From assembly GCA_032164295.1 (NCBI GenBank), contig JAJHTX010000011.1, positions 124,001-188,000 on the forward strand: DNA of 64,000 nucleotides, given 5' to 3'. The stretch's first letter is position 1; each line of letters starts with the position of its first letter. The stretch comes from Inonotus obliquus. Lineage: Eukaryota; Basidiomycota; Agaricomycetes; Hymenochaetales; Hymenochaetaceae. The position numbers were made by a program, and so were the translations under genes. Under the pieces are notes generated by a model. The model saw only the letters and a list, made by a program, of their open reading frames with translations. It had not been told where the DNA came from and ran no database searches. Below, one piece after another: positions 1 through 9,888 of this stretch.

Positions 1-1536
1 CGCGAAAGGATCCTTCTTGTTTGGTTTGCGAATCATTACTACCTTCGCCGCCCGCCATGTTTTCGGGTGGTGCCCTAGACGTAAGCAGTCGTTGAAGAGT
101 GAGAGAAACTCGTTAGGCAGTTCCGCCAGCAGCCACTTGAGTGGGCGGTAGCCTATTTCTGAGAGGCCAGGAGCGGAGAGGTTGGACGTGTGTCGAATTG
201 CGTCCGTCATCTCCTTCCTAGTGAAAGGGTGTGACCGCCGTTCGCTGTTGTTGTCGCAGGTGTTGGTTGGAGGAGGGGGGTCCGCTTGTGTGGGTGGGAA
301 GTAGGTCTGGCGGAACAATTCACCTTTCTCCATATCTGTTCGTGTGAAGCCGTCCCTGGTCCTGAGCGATGGTATTGGCGTGGGGCGAATGCCCCTGCCT
401 ACCTTCGCCCAGTTCCAAACGTTGTATTGGTTAGCATTAGAGACTTTTTCTTCGTAGAACTCCCTTTTTGCCTTCCGAATCGAGGCGTTCAGGCCGGCGG
501 CCTTAGCGTTTCGTTCGGAAGGGGGGCACTCTCGCAGATCGTTTAGGGCCTGGCGGCAGTGGTCATTCCACCAGTCCACCGTTTTGAGTTTGGTAGGTTT
601 TGCGGGGCGCAGCTGCAAGGCCGCTTCCCGCATCACCTTTGTGAGTCTTTCGACCCTGGAGTCTAGTTCCTCCGCGTCCTCTGCAGGACGCGCGAGGAGT
701 CTGACTGTGGCTGGCATCACTATGTCGAGCCAATCCTTCTTCTTTGACTCGTCTAGTGGTGGCCTGGATTCTGGCGCGTCAGGGAGGTCCAATTGGAGGG
801 ACCATTTGAGTAGGGCGTGGTCGGAGAGTCTGGTGTATTCCACTACATAGGAGTCGCGGATCTGCGTGGCGTCCGTTGTTGTTGGTACCCATATCATGTC
901 GATTAGGCTGTTCGCCTCCCTGCGCGTTGGAGTGTCTGGGTCGAAGGCTGGTTGGAGGGCGTTTTCTTGGAAGAAGTCGTCCAGTTTCTTGCTTTGTCGG
1001 TCTCGGTACAGTCGGACCGGTAAGGAGGTCCAGCTGTCCCTCGTGCGGTTGAAGTCTCCCGCAAAGATGGTTTGAGAGGCTAGGTTAAAGGGGAGGCTAT
1101 AGAGGAAGGTTTCCCCAGGGTACGCCTCAGGGTGGTTGTCCCTGCGTCTGGAGTCTGGTGGTTGGCAGCCGTAGTAATTGCAGATATTAGTACCTTGTAT
1201 TTGGATGGTTAGCACGTCAGTGCCGTGAGAGAGTGGTCCCACTATCGTCCATCCTGACGAGGGGAGGAGTTTGGATACTAGAGTGGCTACTCTTGGGCGG
1301 TCCTTTGGAGCGCCCGGAGGTAGGCAAGCGGTGTATCCTGGGAGGTTGGGGAGGCCGTAGACCTCCTCTCCCTCTTTATCTATTAGGGACGGAGTGATGC
1401 CGATTCGGTACCACGGTGGTTCTTGGATTAGTATTAGTAGGGGTCTATGGTTAATTGGGATTTGGTCGAAGTTAGCAATGAGTTGCTCCATGGCGGCTCT
1501 GTGCCGTCCTACATTCCATTGGTAGATCCACACCAT
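1..1536 (-). CDS. LINE ORF2, partial: endonuclease plus start of reverse transcriptase
   Basis: The frame starts at ATG 1534-1536, overlapping the ORF1 stop, and stays open for 512 codons to the window edge. The N-terminus begins with WNVG, the usual first strand of an exonuclease-endonuclease-phosphatase fold. Later come IQEPPW (catalytic Glu), AGDFNRT (the catalytic GDFN motif) and LSDHALL (the terminal SDH motif), so all key endonuclease motifs are present. The last residues before the edge, around WRAAKVVMIRKPNKKD, match the finger region of LINE reverse transcriptases. In this family ORF2 nicks the target and copies the element RNA by target-primed reverse transcription. The catalytic RT palm is outside the window. 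Translation is probably by termination-reinitiation from ORF1. Confidence 0.85.
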   Translation of the reverse strand, partial: MVWIYQWNVGRHRAAMEQLIANFDQIPINHRPLLILIQEPPWYRIGITPSLIDKEGEEVYGLPNLPGYTACLPPGAPKDRPRVATLVSKLLPSSGWTIVGPLSHGTDVLTIQIQGTNICNYYGCQPPDSRRRDNHPEAYPGETFLYSLPFNLASQTIFAGDFNRTRDSWTSLPVRLYRDRQSKKLDDFFQENALQPAFDPDTPTRREANSLIDMIWVPTTTDATQIRDSYVVEYTRLSDHALLKWSLQLDLPDAPESRPPLDESKKKDWLDIVMPATVRLLARPAEDAEELDSRVERLTKVMREAALQLRPAKPTKLKTVDWWNDHCRQALNDLRECPPSERNAKAAGLNASIRKAKREFYEEKVSNANQYNVWNWAKVGRGIRPTPIPSLRTRDGFTRTDMEKGELFRQTYFPPTQADPPPPTNTCDNNSERRSHPFTRKEMTDAIRHTSNLSAPGLSEIGYRPLKWLLAELPNEFLSLFNDCLRLGHHPKTWRAAKVVMIRKPNKKDPFA

Positions 1537-3437
1537 TACAAATCTTCTTCGCTCATTTCGATTTCGGAGCCAGGTTCGCTAGCTGAGGAGGTGATGATAA
1601 GAGGCGCCGTAGACTGGTACTTTTTGCGTCTGGAGCACGTAGGGTCTGTGGCCGAGTGGCGCCCTAGGCAGTTATGGCAGAGTTTAGGGTGGGGACAGTC
1701 TGTGCCGGCGGGTATGCCTTCACTCGCGCAGAGTCTGCACTTAGCGCGGTGGTCTTCTGTCCTGTGATTCAGGTTGCAGTGTGCGCATAGTGGGTTTCGT
1801 TTGCAGCCTTTAGCTACGTGTCCCAGCGCCTGGCACTTGGTGCATTGTGTGAAGGGGGGGCGAGGGTGTCTGTATGACAGCCTCAGCCTCCTCCCGAAGA
1901 GGTAGACTAGCGGCTTATTCATAAGTCGCTCGCGGACGTCCCCCTTGGGGTCGTCGAAGGTAATAGAGATTGGGCATGTGAGCAGAGCGCGCTCACCTTG
2001 CTCCGCCAGCCGTTCTGGTCTGGCGGTGTAGTAGGGAGTCGTCGCTAGTTTAATGTGTTGAAGGATGGGGTTGGCTCTCAGCTCCGCTAGGACCTCGTCC
2101 TGAGTGAAGGCCTGGTCCTTTGTGTTGAAGCGCACAGGTACCATGGATATGTTGAGTGTAGCGCGCGGGACAACCCTGCGCGCCTCGACTTCAGAGGTGG
2201 AGTTGACCAGCCGGCTTGCAATGGCCTGTGCCTGGAGGTCGATTTGTTCGGTGACGCCGTTGCCTGCCGCGAAGGTGATGATGGCATGTCCCTTGGGATT
2301 CCATCTGGCGGCTAGAACACGAAGTTTGCTGGCCGTCGGCAGAGACTGCACGACGTCTCTGGCAGCTTTGCTGAGTAAATAGTCGGTGGGGCGGTTGTTG
2401 GCCAGGATTGGTGGGTTGTAAGTGATTACCAGGGTGGGGTCCTTTGCCTTGGTGGTGATTGGGGGGAGTTTCCTGCGTTTTGGCGCATTCGGTTCCGGGG
2501 ATGGGGGTGGATTGGTTGGGTGGCTGGTGGATGGTGCGGCTGTGGCTGTGCTGGCGGCTTGAGCGTACGTCGTCCCCGTCGTCGCCGCCTCTGCTGGTGC
2601 TTGTGGTGGTGCTGTCCCCGTGTTGTTAGCTCTGGGGAGCGGCCTGGTGTTCTGGGTTGGGCGAGTCTGTTGTTGTTGTTGGAGGCCCGCGAACTTGTTG
2701 TTGAGGGTCTGAATTTCTGCTGACAAACGTGCCAAGGCCGCCTCGACGGGAGCGCTGGCTCCTGTCTGTCGGCTTTGTTGGGCCTGGTTCATCAGTTGTG
2801 CGAGTGGTAGGAAGTCTCCGCCCCCTTCAGAGTTGTAGCCGGCTTTAGCATGTGCTAGTACCGCCTGGGCTAATGTGTCTCCTCTCCCCAGCTTTGTCAA
2901 CTCGTGAATCGTGTTAATCGCCGAAGCGAGTGTAGATCCAATGAGTTTCCCCATCGCCGCAATAGCCTCCTCTTCCGAGGGCGCGGTTTTGAGCTGGAGC
3001 TCCACCTTATCTTTTATAGCTTCCAGTGCCGGACCGAAACACGAAAGGAGCGTTACGGCTCTGCATTTGTGGACATTGTCCAGGCCCCTGGTAGCGGGTC
3101 GACGGGGCGAGAGTATCTCGGACAGCGGTCGTTTCTGACCTCGCCGGGGAGCAGGAGTATCTATCACTAGGGGGCTGGGGAATCGCACGCCGAAGACTTG
3201 GTCGCTCCATAAGGAGGGACGGCCAGTCTCCGGGCGAGTTGGAGTGTGGGGGGATGGGGGGCGTGGCTCGGACACGATTTGCGACACACCTTGGTCCGTC
3301 GTCTCCTGCGTATCCTCCAATTCCATCCCTTCGGGTTCTACGACAACTACCTTCGCGCGTTTCGTGCGTTCTGGGTTTCGTCGGGCTTTGGTGGGTCTGT
3401 CGGTCGGTTGCGTTTGCGTTGTTTGTTCGTCTTCCAT
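1536..3437 (-). CDS. LINE ORF1, gag-like RNA-binding protein
   Basis: A 633-residue intact frame starts at ATG 3435-3437. The first third is Pro/Thr/Arg-rich and disordered. A middle segment carries a Gln run near a possible coiled coil. The C-terminus, about residues 532-601, holds three closely spaced CCHC knuckles (CTKCQALGHVAKGC, then CAHC..., then CHNCLGRHSATDPTC). Such proteins bind the element RNA and form the ribonucleoprotein for retrotransposition. The frame ends in a TAA that shares bases with the ORF2 ATG. No frameshift is visible. Several shorter frames on the opposite strand here are shadows. Confidence 0.85.
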   Translation of the reverse strand: MEDEQTTQTQPTDRPTKARRNPERTKRAKVVVVEPEGMELEDTQETTDQGVSQIVSEPRPPSPHTPTRPETGRPSLWSDQVFGVRFPSPLVIDTPAPRRGQKRPLSEILSPRRPATRGLDNVHKCRAVTLLSCFGPALEAIKDKVELQLKTAPSEEEAIAAMGKLIGSTLASAINTIHELTKLGRGDTLAQAVLAHAKAGYNSEGGGDFLPLAQLMNQAQQSRQTGASAPVEAALARLSAEIQTLNNKFAGLQQQQQTRPTQNTRPLPRANNTGTAPPQAPAEAATTGTTYAQAASTATAAPSTSHPTNPPPSPEPNAPKRRKLPPITTKAKDPTLVITYNPPILANNRPTDYLLSKAARDVVQSLPTASKLRVLAARWNPKGHAIITFAAGNGVTEQIDLQAQAIASRLVNSTSEVEARRVVPRATLNISMVPVRFNTKDQAFTQDEVLAELRANPILQHIKLATTPYYTARPERLAEQGERALLTCPISITFDDPKGDVRERLMNKPLVYLFGRRLRLSYRHPRPPFTQCTKCQALGHVAKGCKRNPLCAHCNLNHRTEDHRAKCRLCASEGIPAGTDCPHPKLCHNCLGRHSATDPTCSRRKKYQSTAPLIITSSASEPGSEIEMSEEDL

Positions 3438-4816
3438 ATTAGGAAGGTAGTGGTAAGAGAGAGAGAAGCGATGGGTTGGAGGGACTACAGTCGAAACTGC
3501 TTGAGAGGATCAAGGACGAATCGAACGTGAACGGACTCGTCCACATCCCTCGTATGGCGCACAGGCGCGGTATATATACGCGAGTCCGATATCACCAGCC
3601 GCACCGCACAGCCGAACGAGAGCGCTCTTCCATCACAGACACCGAACATAAGAACTCTCGATGAACGAGTAAAATCGACACGGAATTCTCAATACAGTCA
3701 AGTGATCACCCAAGCGGGGTAAGAATAGTAGCAAAAGCCTGGACGTATGGTCGTTTTCAATGCTTCCAAGAGCTATAGCAAGTCCCAGAAGCTGTCATGA
3801 CACGAACAACTCGTCAAGCCGGGAAAAGCGCGGCCCGTGTGCAACATGGCAAGGGTAACTCCGGACAGTGCCTTGGAAAGTTGCAGAATATAGTGTGGGG
3901 GGCAAGACGCGACGGAATCAAGGGCGAGGGTGAATAACGGTCACGAGGCCAGAGATGATATGGGCCGACAGATCCACCGACAATACAGCGAAATAATAAT
4001 GATTAAATGAAGCGACAATCTATATGACGGAGCGTGACACCCAAAATCAGCATTTCCAGAGAAGCCCAGAGCCTGCGTACTGTTCTCATGTAGTATTTTG
4101 TGACATACATCGGAGGTTTGTCAGTCAGCAACCTGAATTTTACGCCTTTCGTCGCCTTCCCGACGACGTACTAGTGATACACTCAGCTCCGCAGTTGCGC
4201 CTAGGAGTATTTGACCCGAGAGAACCCCCTCAGCTAAGTCACGTCGCCTTTCTTGACCACATCGCGTGTTCTGACCTCCATACCGTTCGTACCTAAAGTG
4301 TCCTCCACTCCAAGCATCGCAATATTCTCCGAACACTTCGAGTGTCCGGTGTACTGTAATTAGTGCTGGCATGCTTATGAAATGCTTCGTAAGGGGCGGT
4401 GATGCTAAAGCGGTTCATTGAGTGAGAAGGGCGTTGGGTGCAAACATAATATCAGTGTGCAATCTGGTCCTTGACCCTAGTCCAAACAAAAAACGTAATT
4501 TCCCACGGTTGATTCAGGTATGAAGTAGAATAAAACTTAAAAGGTGGGGGTAAATACCAAAGTAAAGGGTATTTCATCCGATGTGAAAACATTGCGATCT
4601 ACATAGTGAGGTACAGGGTTGAACGAGCTCGAGGATTTGATGGACAGTATTACAGAATGACCAAGGTGAAGATACAACAGAATAGAGAAAGAGAACGGCA
4701 TTCGAAAGGAGCCCCTACGGCGATTAAAACGAATTCAAGCAAGGAAGAGTGAAGAATGGAAATACAGAAACAAAAAAGAACGAAGACGAGAAATGCGACA
4801 GTTTTGTGCCCTCACC
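3438..4816. other. Intergenic: LINE 1 5' flank, no gene seen
   Basis: About 1.4 kb without a convincing gene. The part next to 3437 probably includes the LINE 5' UTR. The short open frames at 4024-4296 and 4121-4372 overlap on opposite strands, have no introns or recognisable motif, and were not accepted. The stretch before 4816 should contain the 3' UTR of the minus-strand DUF6699 gene. Confidence 0.5.
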
Positions 4817-6250
4817 TCACATCAGCTTTCTCCCCGACTTCAATTTCATCTCCCAACAATCACCCACACGCCTAAGACCCTCAAACACCCACCGATCAAC
4901 TAAGAAATCCACCCTTTTAACTCCCTGGGCAGCAACATCTCGATCACCATTACATCGTAAAACCCACGCGTCATGTATCCTATTCCTATCCTCCTCCGTC
5001 ACCAAGTCGTTCCAGAAATCTCTCTGAAATACAGGTCGCATGAGTTCGTTGTACAGAGTAGCGATGAGATGTCCGACGGTGATGATACAACCCGGCCCGC
5101 CGGCGTCGATGTGAATTGTCCAGGGTAACATTGGATGTACAATCTTCATTCGGACAGGTTCCGGTAACATTGCGCCTTCTTGCAGTTGTAGATATTTGAG
5201 CGGTTGTTGCTCGGGAAGGACAAGAAACGCCTCGGGTGGACGACGGATATCCCATGAACACAGTGCTTTGTTCGCATCGAGAAGTCTGTTCAGGGAAGGT
5301 CTTCCGAATAATCCTGTTTGAGCATGTTCAGAACACAAATGGTTGAATGACACGGAAGTCAAAACGGAAATGAAATACACGAGGGAATGCACAATGAACT
5401 TGACATGCGAATGTGGCAGATAGGAGATGGGGCGAAAGATATATAAAGGACCACGGAAACGATGAAAGCAAGAAAGCGGGCACTCACCGATACCCTTAGA
5501 CCTCGACCCTTTCCCAAATGAGAAGACCCTCGTCAACGGACCCGGTCTCGACATACTAAACCCTTCTCTCCAATCCTCAGGCCTCTTATACGACGATCTA
5601 GGACCGGTCGCAAAGCCATTGATGACCGATGCAGATGGTGACGGCCCCGTTCCCGCACTTGATCCTCCAGAAGCAGGTGAATAAACACGAAACGCGTTCC
5701 ACCCCTCATCATCTTCGCCATCCAGAGGATCCTGCTGGTGTGTGCGTGGTGTTGACATATGATAGGGTGAGGGCATAGCTAGATGATGAGGAGGCGGACT
5801 CCCCATTCCAAATCCCATGTTCCACGGCTGATTGAAGCCCGAGGCGGCGCCTGCACCGGCGCCAGGACCAGTGTCGAATGCAGACGCTGGCACCGAGAAC
5901 GGATCAAAGCCTGACGGAGAGTGAGCCTGTGGTGCAAGTAAGGGGTTGATCGCGTTGTGTCCCATCATCGGAGATCGAGGGAACGAAATATGAGACCTTG
6001 CAGGCGTCGAGTGCGTTCTTCGTAGTTCGCCTCCAAATCCCGAGCGATGATGACCTCCATACCCTTGGGATTGTGGGATACCTGCACCGAAACCTCCGGG
6101 AACGGGTCCAGGCGCAGGTGTTGGTGCGATGCTATGAGCTCCCCTCCATGGCGTCGCACCCGCACTTGGATGGGCACTCGCGTGCGTAAGCGCCGGTGGC
6201 GAATTTGGTGCACCTTCGATGAGCGGAGGTAAACCATCGTACATGTTCAT
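4817..6250 (-). CDS. DUF6699 domain protein
   Basis: Two exons, 6250-5488 and 5313-4817, separated by a 174-nt intron (donor GTGAGT, acceptor CAAACAG). The intron is a multiple of three without a stop, so an unspliced reading exists, but its translation is unlike the rest. I start at ATG 6248-6250 (MNMYDGLPPLIEG); the upstream extension is a low-quality Ser/Leu stretch. The N-terminal half is disordered and rich in Pro, Gly, Ala, His and Ser. The last 160 residues resemble the DUF6699 domain common in Agaricomycetes: LLDANKALCSWDIRRPPE, then PWTIHIDAGGPG, a hydrophobic ITVGHLIATLYNEL helix and a final RVDFLVDRWVFEGL segment. The function of DUF6699 is unknown. The family name comes from memory of its pattern. 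Confidence 0.75.
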   Translation of the reverse strand: MNMYDGLPPLIEGAPNSPPALTHASAHPSAGATPWRGAHSIAPTPAPGPVPGGFGAGIPQSQGYGGHHRSGFGGELRRTHSTPARSHISFPRSPMMGHNAINPLLAPQAHSPSGFDPFSVPASAFDTGPGAGAGAASGFNQPWNMGFGMGSPPPHHLAMPSPYHMSTPRTHQQDPLDGEDDEGWNAFRVYSPASGGSSAGTGPSPSASVINGFATGPRSSYKRPEDWREGFSMSRPGPLTRVFSFGKGSRSKGIGECPLSCFHRFRGPLYIFRPISYLPHSHVKFIVHSLVYFISVLTSVSFNHLCSEHAQTGLFGRPSLNRLLDANKALCSWDIRRPPEAFLVLPEQQPLKYLQLQEGAMLPEPVRMKIVHPMLPWTIHIDAGGPGCIITVGHLIATLYNELMRPVFQRDFWNDLVTEEDRNRIHDAWVLRCNGDRDVAAQGVKRVDFLVDRWVFEGLRRVGDCWEMKLKSGRKLM

Positions 6251-6799
6251 TTTCTTTTCTTCGTTCTTTGTTCTTGAGAATGGCAAGGCAAACGATGGAC
6301 TGCGAGACAATGAAAGAGAAGTGAGGTGCGAGAGAGAAAAGAGGTACAAGGAAAAGCAAAGTTGGGATCTTGCAAGACGGAAGCAAATATATGAAATTTA
6401 CGAGGAGCTGGTGGCCATAGCCGTGAGTGTAAAGGCTGAGGGCGGCTGAGACAATAAAAGGGAGAAAAAATACAAGGCTGAATACGGTGCACTCGCCGAA
6501 ACTCAGTTTGCCTGATATGGACACCTATACCATAAAGATCAACAGATCAAAACCAATCAACTCGCTTATTACAGCTACGAGTATCCGTATCCATCGAGCT
6601 GCGCAATTCTGGCGGTGCAATTCGTACCAGTAATCTAAGGGAGGTGAGATTCATGTCATTATTAATTGCGTTTCACTTAACCCCTAGTGATACATCAATA
6701 CCAGTCATATCATAACACATGCGATGCAAACACATCTTTCAGCTGCCGTTATCCGGTCCCAAGAAGGATTTAAACTACACTTGTAGCCCATCTTGTAAA
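6251..6799. other. Intergenic: DUF6699 promoter and transporter 3' flank
   Basis: This stretch separates the start of the DUF6699 gene from the 3' end of transporter copy 1, both on the minus strand. The part from about 6630 (AGGTGAGAT...TGTCATTATTAATT) is repeated near 16185, and the start-codon region of the DUF6699 gene is also repeated in degraded form near 16070. No gene was seen in it. Confidence 0.5.
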
Positions 6800-8996
6800 T
6801 CAAGTCCTCTCGCTCTTGATATCCTCCCTCCTCTCCTCCTCCGCACCCATCGTCGCCGCACCATTCGTATATCCGATACTCGGACCAGCACCAGATGTCT
6901 GTTTCTCCGCATCTTTCTCCGCACTGTAAGGTGCTCTCTTGGGTTTTTGTACTTCTGCCTCCAAGTCGGCTCGCGATGCATATCCAGGCGGGCACCAAGT
7001 CCGCGAATGCCAGGGCCTTGTGGATGCATCGCGATACATCTAGAGTTTAATGTCAATATGCAAAGTACAATAAGCACGAATGAACTTTATACGGACCAGA
7101 TCGACGTTTTCTAATGACATTCCGGACGATTCGTACAGAAATAGATATACAACAACCGCACCAAGGAGGTTACACGACGCGAAGACGAAACCGTATCGGA
7201 AGTCAATAGCGCGAGTAATGAAAGGAGTGAAGAAAGCGAGAAGGAAATTCTAGGAACATTAATCAGTTTGTGTAAGGATCACTCGAAGATAAATAGATCT
7301 CACCCAGAACCAGTTCGATGCAGTCGATAATGCTCCTTGCTTCGCTCGAGACTGAGTTGGGAAAGTCTCACCGATGAGAATCCAGATGCCAGCTTCAAAG
7401 GAATAAAATTGAGAACAGAGATTATGAATTGAATCTGAACGAGTCACTTACGAGCCCAAGTACTAGCATAGCCGAGGATAAACAAGCAGGCGGAGACAAT
7501 CATCAACTTCCCAATACCTTCATGCGTCCTTGGGTCCTGCGCTGTTCCAGCCGCAGCAAACACAAACAACCAAAAACTTTGCCATATCCCTCCGATAATA
7601 AGGGGGTTGCGACGGCCAAACCGCTCCATAACATACAATCCGAGGAATGTGCAACCGAAGTTGACCGCACCCAATATTATTTGAGTGATGTACGAATCGG
7701 AAATGCCAACGGACACGAAAATCGTTGCACCGTAATAGAAGCTTCATCGCCGACGGTTATAATAGTCTGAACAACGTGAGAGGAAATCAACGTACAAGTA
7801 ATTCGCTCCAGTAAGCTGTTGCAAGCTTTGAAGAGACATTCCGAGTAGTGTTCTGTACCCAATCCTCGATGACCCTGCTCTGAAGCCTTTGAAGCAATCC
7901 AACCAATCCTTATACCACGCTCTTCTTGCGACTCCATCTCCCTTCTCCGCCAACACCTCCTTCTTCGCAGGCACATCGCCACTCACAAGTCTTTCCTTCT
8001 CAACACCCTCCTCAATTTCAATACTATCCAAGATCTCCTCGAGCTCGCTATTGACAATCGGATGGTCTTCGGGTAGAGCCCGTACTTTAGCAATAGCACT
8101 ACGCGCAGCCTCTGGGTTTCCGTGTCTCGCGGACCAACGAGGCGATTCAGGCATCAACTGGATACCCAAGCCGAGGAACAGCGCAAAAGCAATGCCAATA
8201 CCAACAACAGTTCTCCAGGACCCACTATTTCCGATCTCGCGCGTCCCAATCGAAATACAATACGCGACAAGGATACCAAACGTAATGAATAATTGGTAAG
8301 TCCCCGTCAGCGTTCCACGAATCTGAGCTGGGGCAGTCTCAGCTATAAATAAACCATCCGGATCCTCAGAATTTACGGGCCGACCGAATTAACGTAAAAC
8401 TCACCTTGGTACATTGGCACGGCAGCGGATAGCGCACCGACTCCAAGACCGGCTACAAGACGTCCGATGGCGAACTGATACCACGCGCGAAAAGAAGTTA
8501 TTTGGATAATCACGCCGATAATGAAGACCCCACATTCCAAGGACATAGCGTTACGGCGGCCGAAGAAATCCGCGGTTCTACAAGGGAAGGGGTAGAAAAC
8601 TCGTCCTAGTGAGGAAAAATAGTAGGAACGTACGGAGCACCGAACAAAGCGCCGATTAAAGTGCCAATGCTGAGCAGGGCAACGATAAGTCCACTTCGGA
8701 CATCGCTGAAATTGCACGATCCGTTATTGTCGCATTGAGCAAAGCGATCCTTGAAATCCTGCATGAGAAGAATATCTGCGGGAATGAAAATTCCAAATCA
8801 GAGGGAAGTCATGAATTGGGAAAACGTTGCACTTGCCTGAAATCTGACCAGTGTCGTACCCAAATATGAATCCTCCCATAGATGCGAGCAGAGCGAGGAA
8901 GATTGAGAAGAAGCTAATGGGCAAACCCTTGATTGACAGTCCGCTATGCCCTTTCTGCCGTTTGGGAGTTCCATCTTTGCTGTACTCGAGAGCCAT
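6800..8996 (-). CDS. MFS hexose transporter, copy 1
   Basis: Eight exons: 8996-8837, 8775-8634, 8577-8405, 8342-7796, 7741-7452, 7392-7304, 7249-7097, 7039-6800. Together they give 597 residues in one frame. I start at MALEYS because the paralog keeps the same Met. Hallmarks of the sugar porter family follow in order: GYDTGQISG in TM1, DFFGRR after TM2, GRLVAGLGVGALSAAVPMYQGE in TM4-5, PESPRW after TM6, QQLTGANYFFYYG in TM7, ERFGRR after TM8, and GETFPTQSRAKQ late in TM10. The C-terminal tail starts MYRDAS and is acidic. The protein should import hexoses by proton symport across the plasma membrane. Exact substrate cannot be read from sequence. The first intron has a GC donor (GCAAGT), where the paralog has GT. 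Confidence 0.93.
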
Positions 8997-9572
8997 TTCA
9001 GACAAAAGGACTTGAGATGAGTGAGATCCAGGTGAGGATGTGGGGTATGGGGAAGGAGCAAATGCACTGAAGCGACGAGACAGATAATAGGAGGAAGTGA
9101 AACGGGGGGGGGGGGGGGGGGGGGTTGATTAACTACGTGTTTTATGTGGGATATATGCTATGAGCCGACGGGTGAATAATACTGGCCAGTTCTGTGACAT
9201 TTCAGACCCGACCGAGCGTACATATGTTAGTAGCGGGCCATGACATACCAGATGCCGAAGTCGATGATGTCAGCTCCCGGTCCACTACCGCCCGCATACT
9301 ACCGCACATGCCATACATACAAAGACCATCTCCACTGCAGTTACACGGGCGGGCTCCTCAAGTTATCTCATAGACCCCCAGGTGGAGAAAAACCAGCAGA
9401 CTCGTGATGCAATTTGGAAATGAAATGCAGAATCGGCCAGTTCAACACTCGCAGGCGAAGGTAGAGTGAGTCTTATTCAATCATCCGATCGGTGAGAGAG
9501 TGATACAAAACGAAAAGAAAAACAGTCCAAGACTCCAACGGAACGAACGGAACCGTCGGAAGGATGACTAAT
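8997..9572 (-). promoter_or_regulatory. Promoter region of transporter copy 1
   Basis: Upstream sequence of the minus-strand transporter, partly conserved in copy 2 at 18496-19015. Shared blocks include GTTGATTAACTA with TGTTTTATGTG (about 9125-9150 and 18588-18612) and a GGCGGGCT...CTCAAGT block (about 9348 and 18798). A 21-base G run is inserted only here. No transcription start can be fixed from sequence. Confidence 0.5.
9104..9124. repeat. Poly-G homopolymer, 21 bases
   Basis: Uninterrupted run of 21 G in the upstream region of transporter copy 1, absent from the homologous place in copy 2. It may be a true expansion or a place where assembly filled a difficult homopolymer. Confidence 0.95.
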
Positions 9573-9865
9573 AGAGACCTTTCGCAACCAAACGTTGGAG
9601 GGCCAAGACCGTTTGGAGTTTTGGGGTACACAGGTTAAAGTGCTGACAAATGGTACTGTGTAATACTCACCGGTTCTTGACCCGGAAGTCACACTCGCGT
9701 CGCTCACTTCTTCGGTGGAGAGATATATTACCTAATTGGGCATAGTGACGCTCTGTGACAGCATGTGTCGATCATCGCGGCACTGTATTACAAATAAAGT
9801 TTACTCTTGGGTAGAAACGGGGCACGGTTTGGTTTTTCCCCACCGTTTGGTTGCGAAAGGTCTCT
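9573..9865. mobile_element. MITE-like element with 22-bp terminal inverted repeats
   Basis: The ends 9573-9594 and 9844-9865 are perfect inverted repeats (AGAGACCTTTCGCAACCAAACG), with weaker pairing further in. The element is 293 bp and has no coding capacity. It is flanked by AAT at 9570-9572 and 9866-9868. The paralogous promoter near 19010 reads TGACTAATACGGACAAA where this one reads TGACTAAT, element, AATAGGAACAAA, so the empty site is preserved with a single AAT. A 3-bp duplication suits PIF/Harbinger-type DNA transposons, but the family is not proven. Confidence 0.8.
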
Positions 9866-9882
9866 AATAGGAACAAATGAAC

Positions 9883-9888
9883 CACGTG
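9883..9888. promoter_or_regulatory. Conserved CACGTG E-box, copy 1
   Basis: CACGTG inside ACCACGTGCTC, conserved with 19029-19034 in the promoter of transporter copy 2 although nearby bases differ. It is a palindromic binding site for bHLH regulators. In copy 1 the MITE pushes it about 300 bp further from the gene. Confidence 0.4.

Larger units (their letters stand above)
1..3437 (-). mobile_element. LINE (non-LTR retrotransposon) 1, Tad-like, cut by the window edge
   Basis: Two consecutive minus-strand reading frames form a typical LINE: a gag-like ORF1 with three CCHC zinc knuckles, then an ORF2 beginning with an APE-type endonuclease and entering a reverse transcriptase. The ORF1 stop and ORF2 start overlap as TAATG. 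No stop interrupts either frame within the window, so this copy may be young. The 3' end lies beyond position 1, so target-site duplication and tail cannot be seen. The 5' UTR probably extends some way above 3437, but its end was not found. The assignment to the Tad group is inferred from the fungal context and the ORF1 knuckles. Confidence 0.85.

Noticed and set aside
4024..4372. Overlapping plus and minus frames between LINE 1 and the DUF6699 gene
   Set aside because: Short, opposite and overlapping, without any family resemblance or splice structure.
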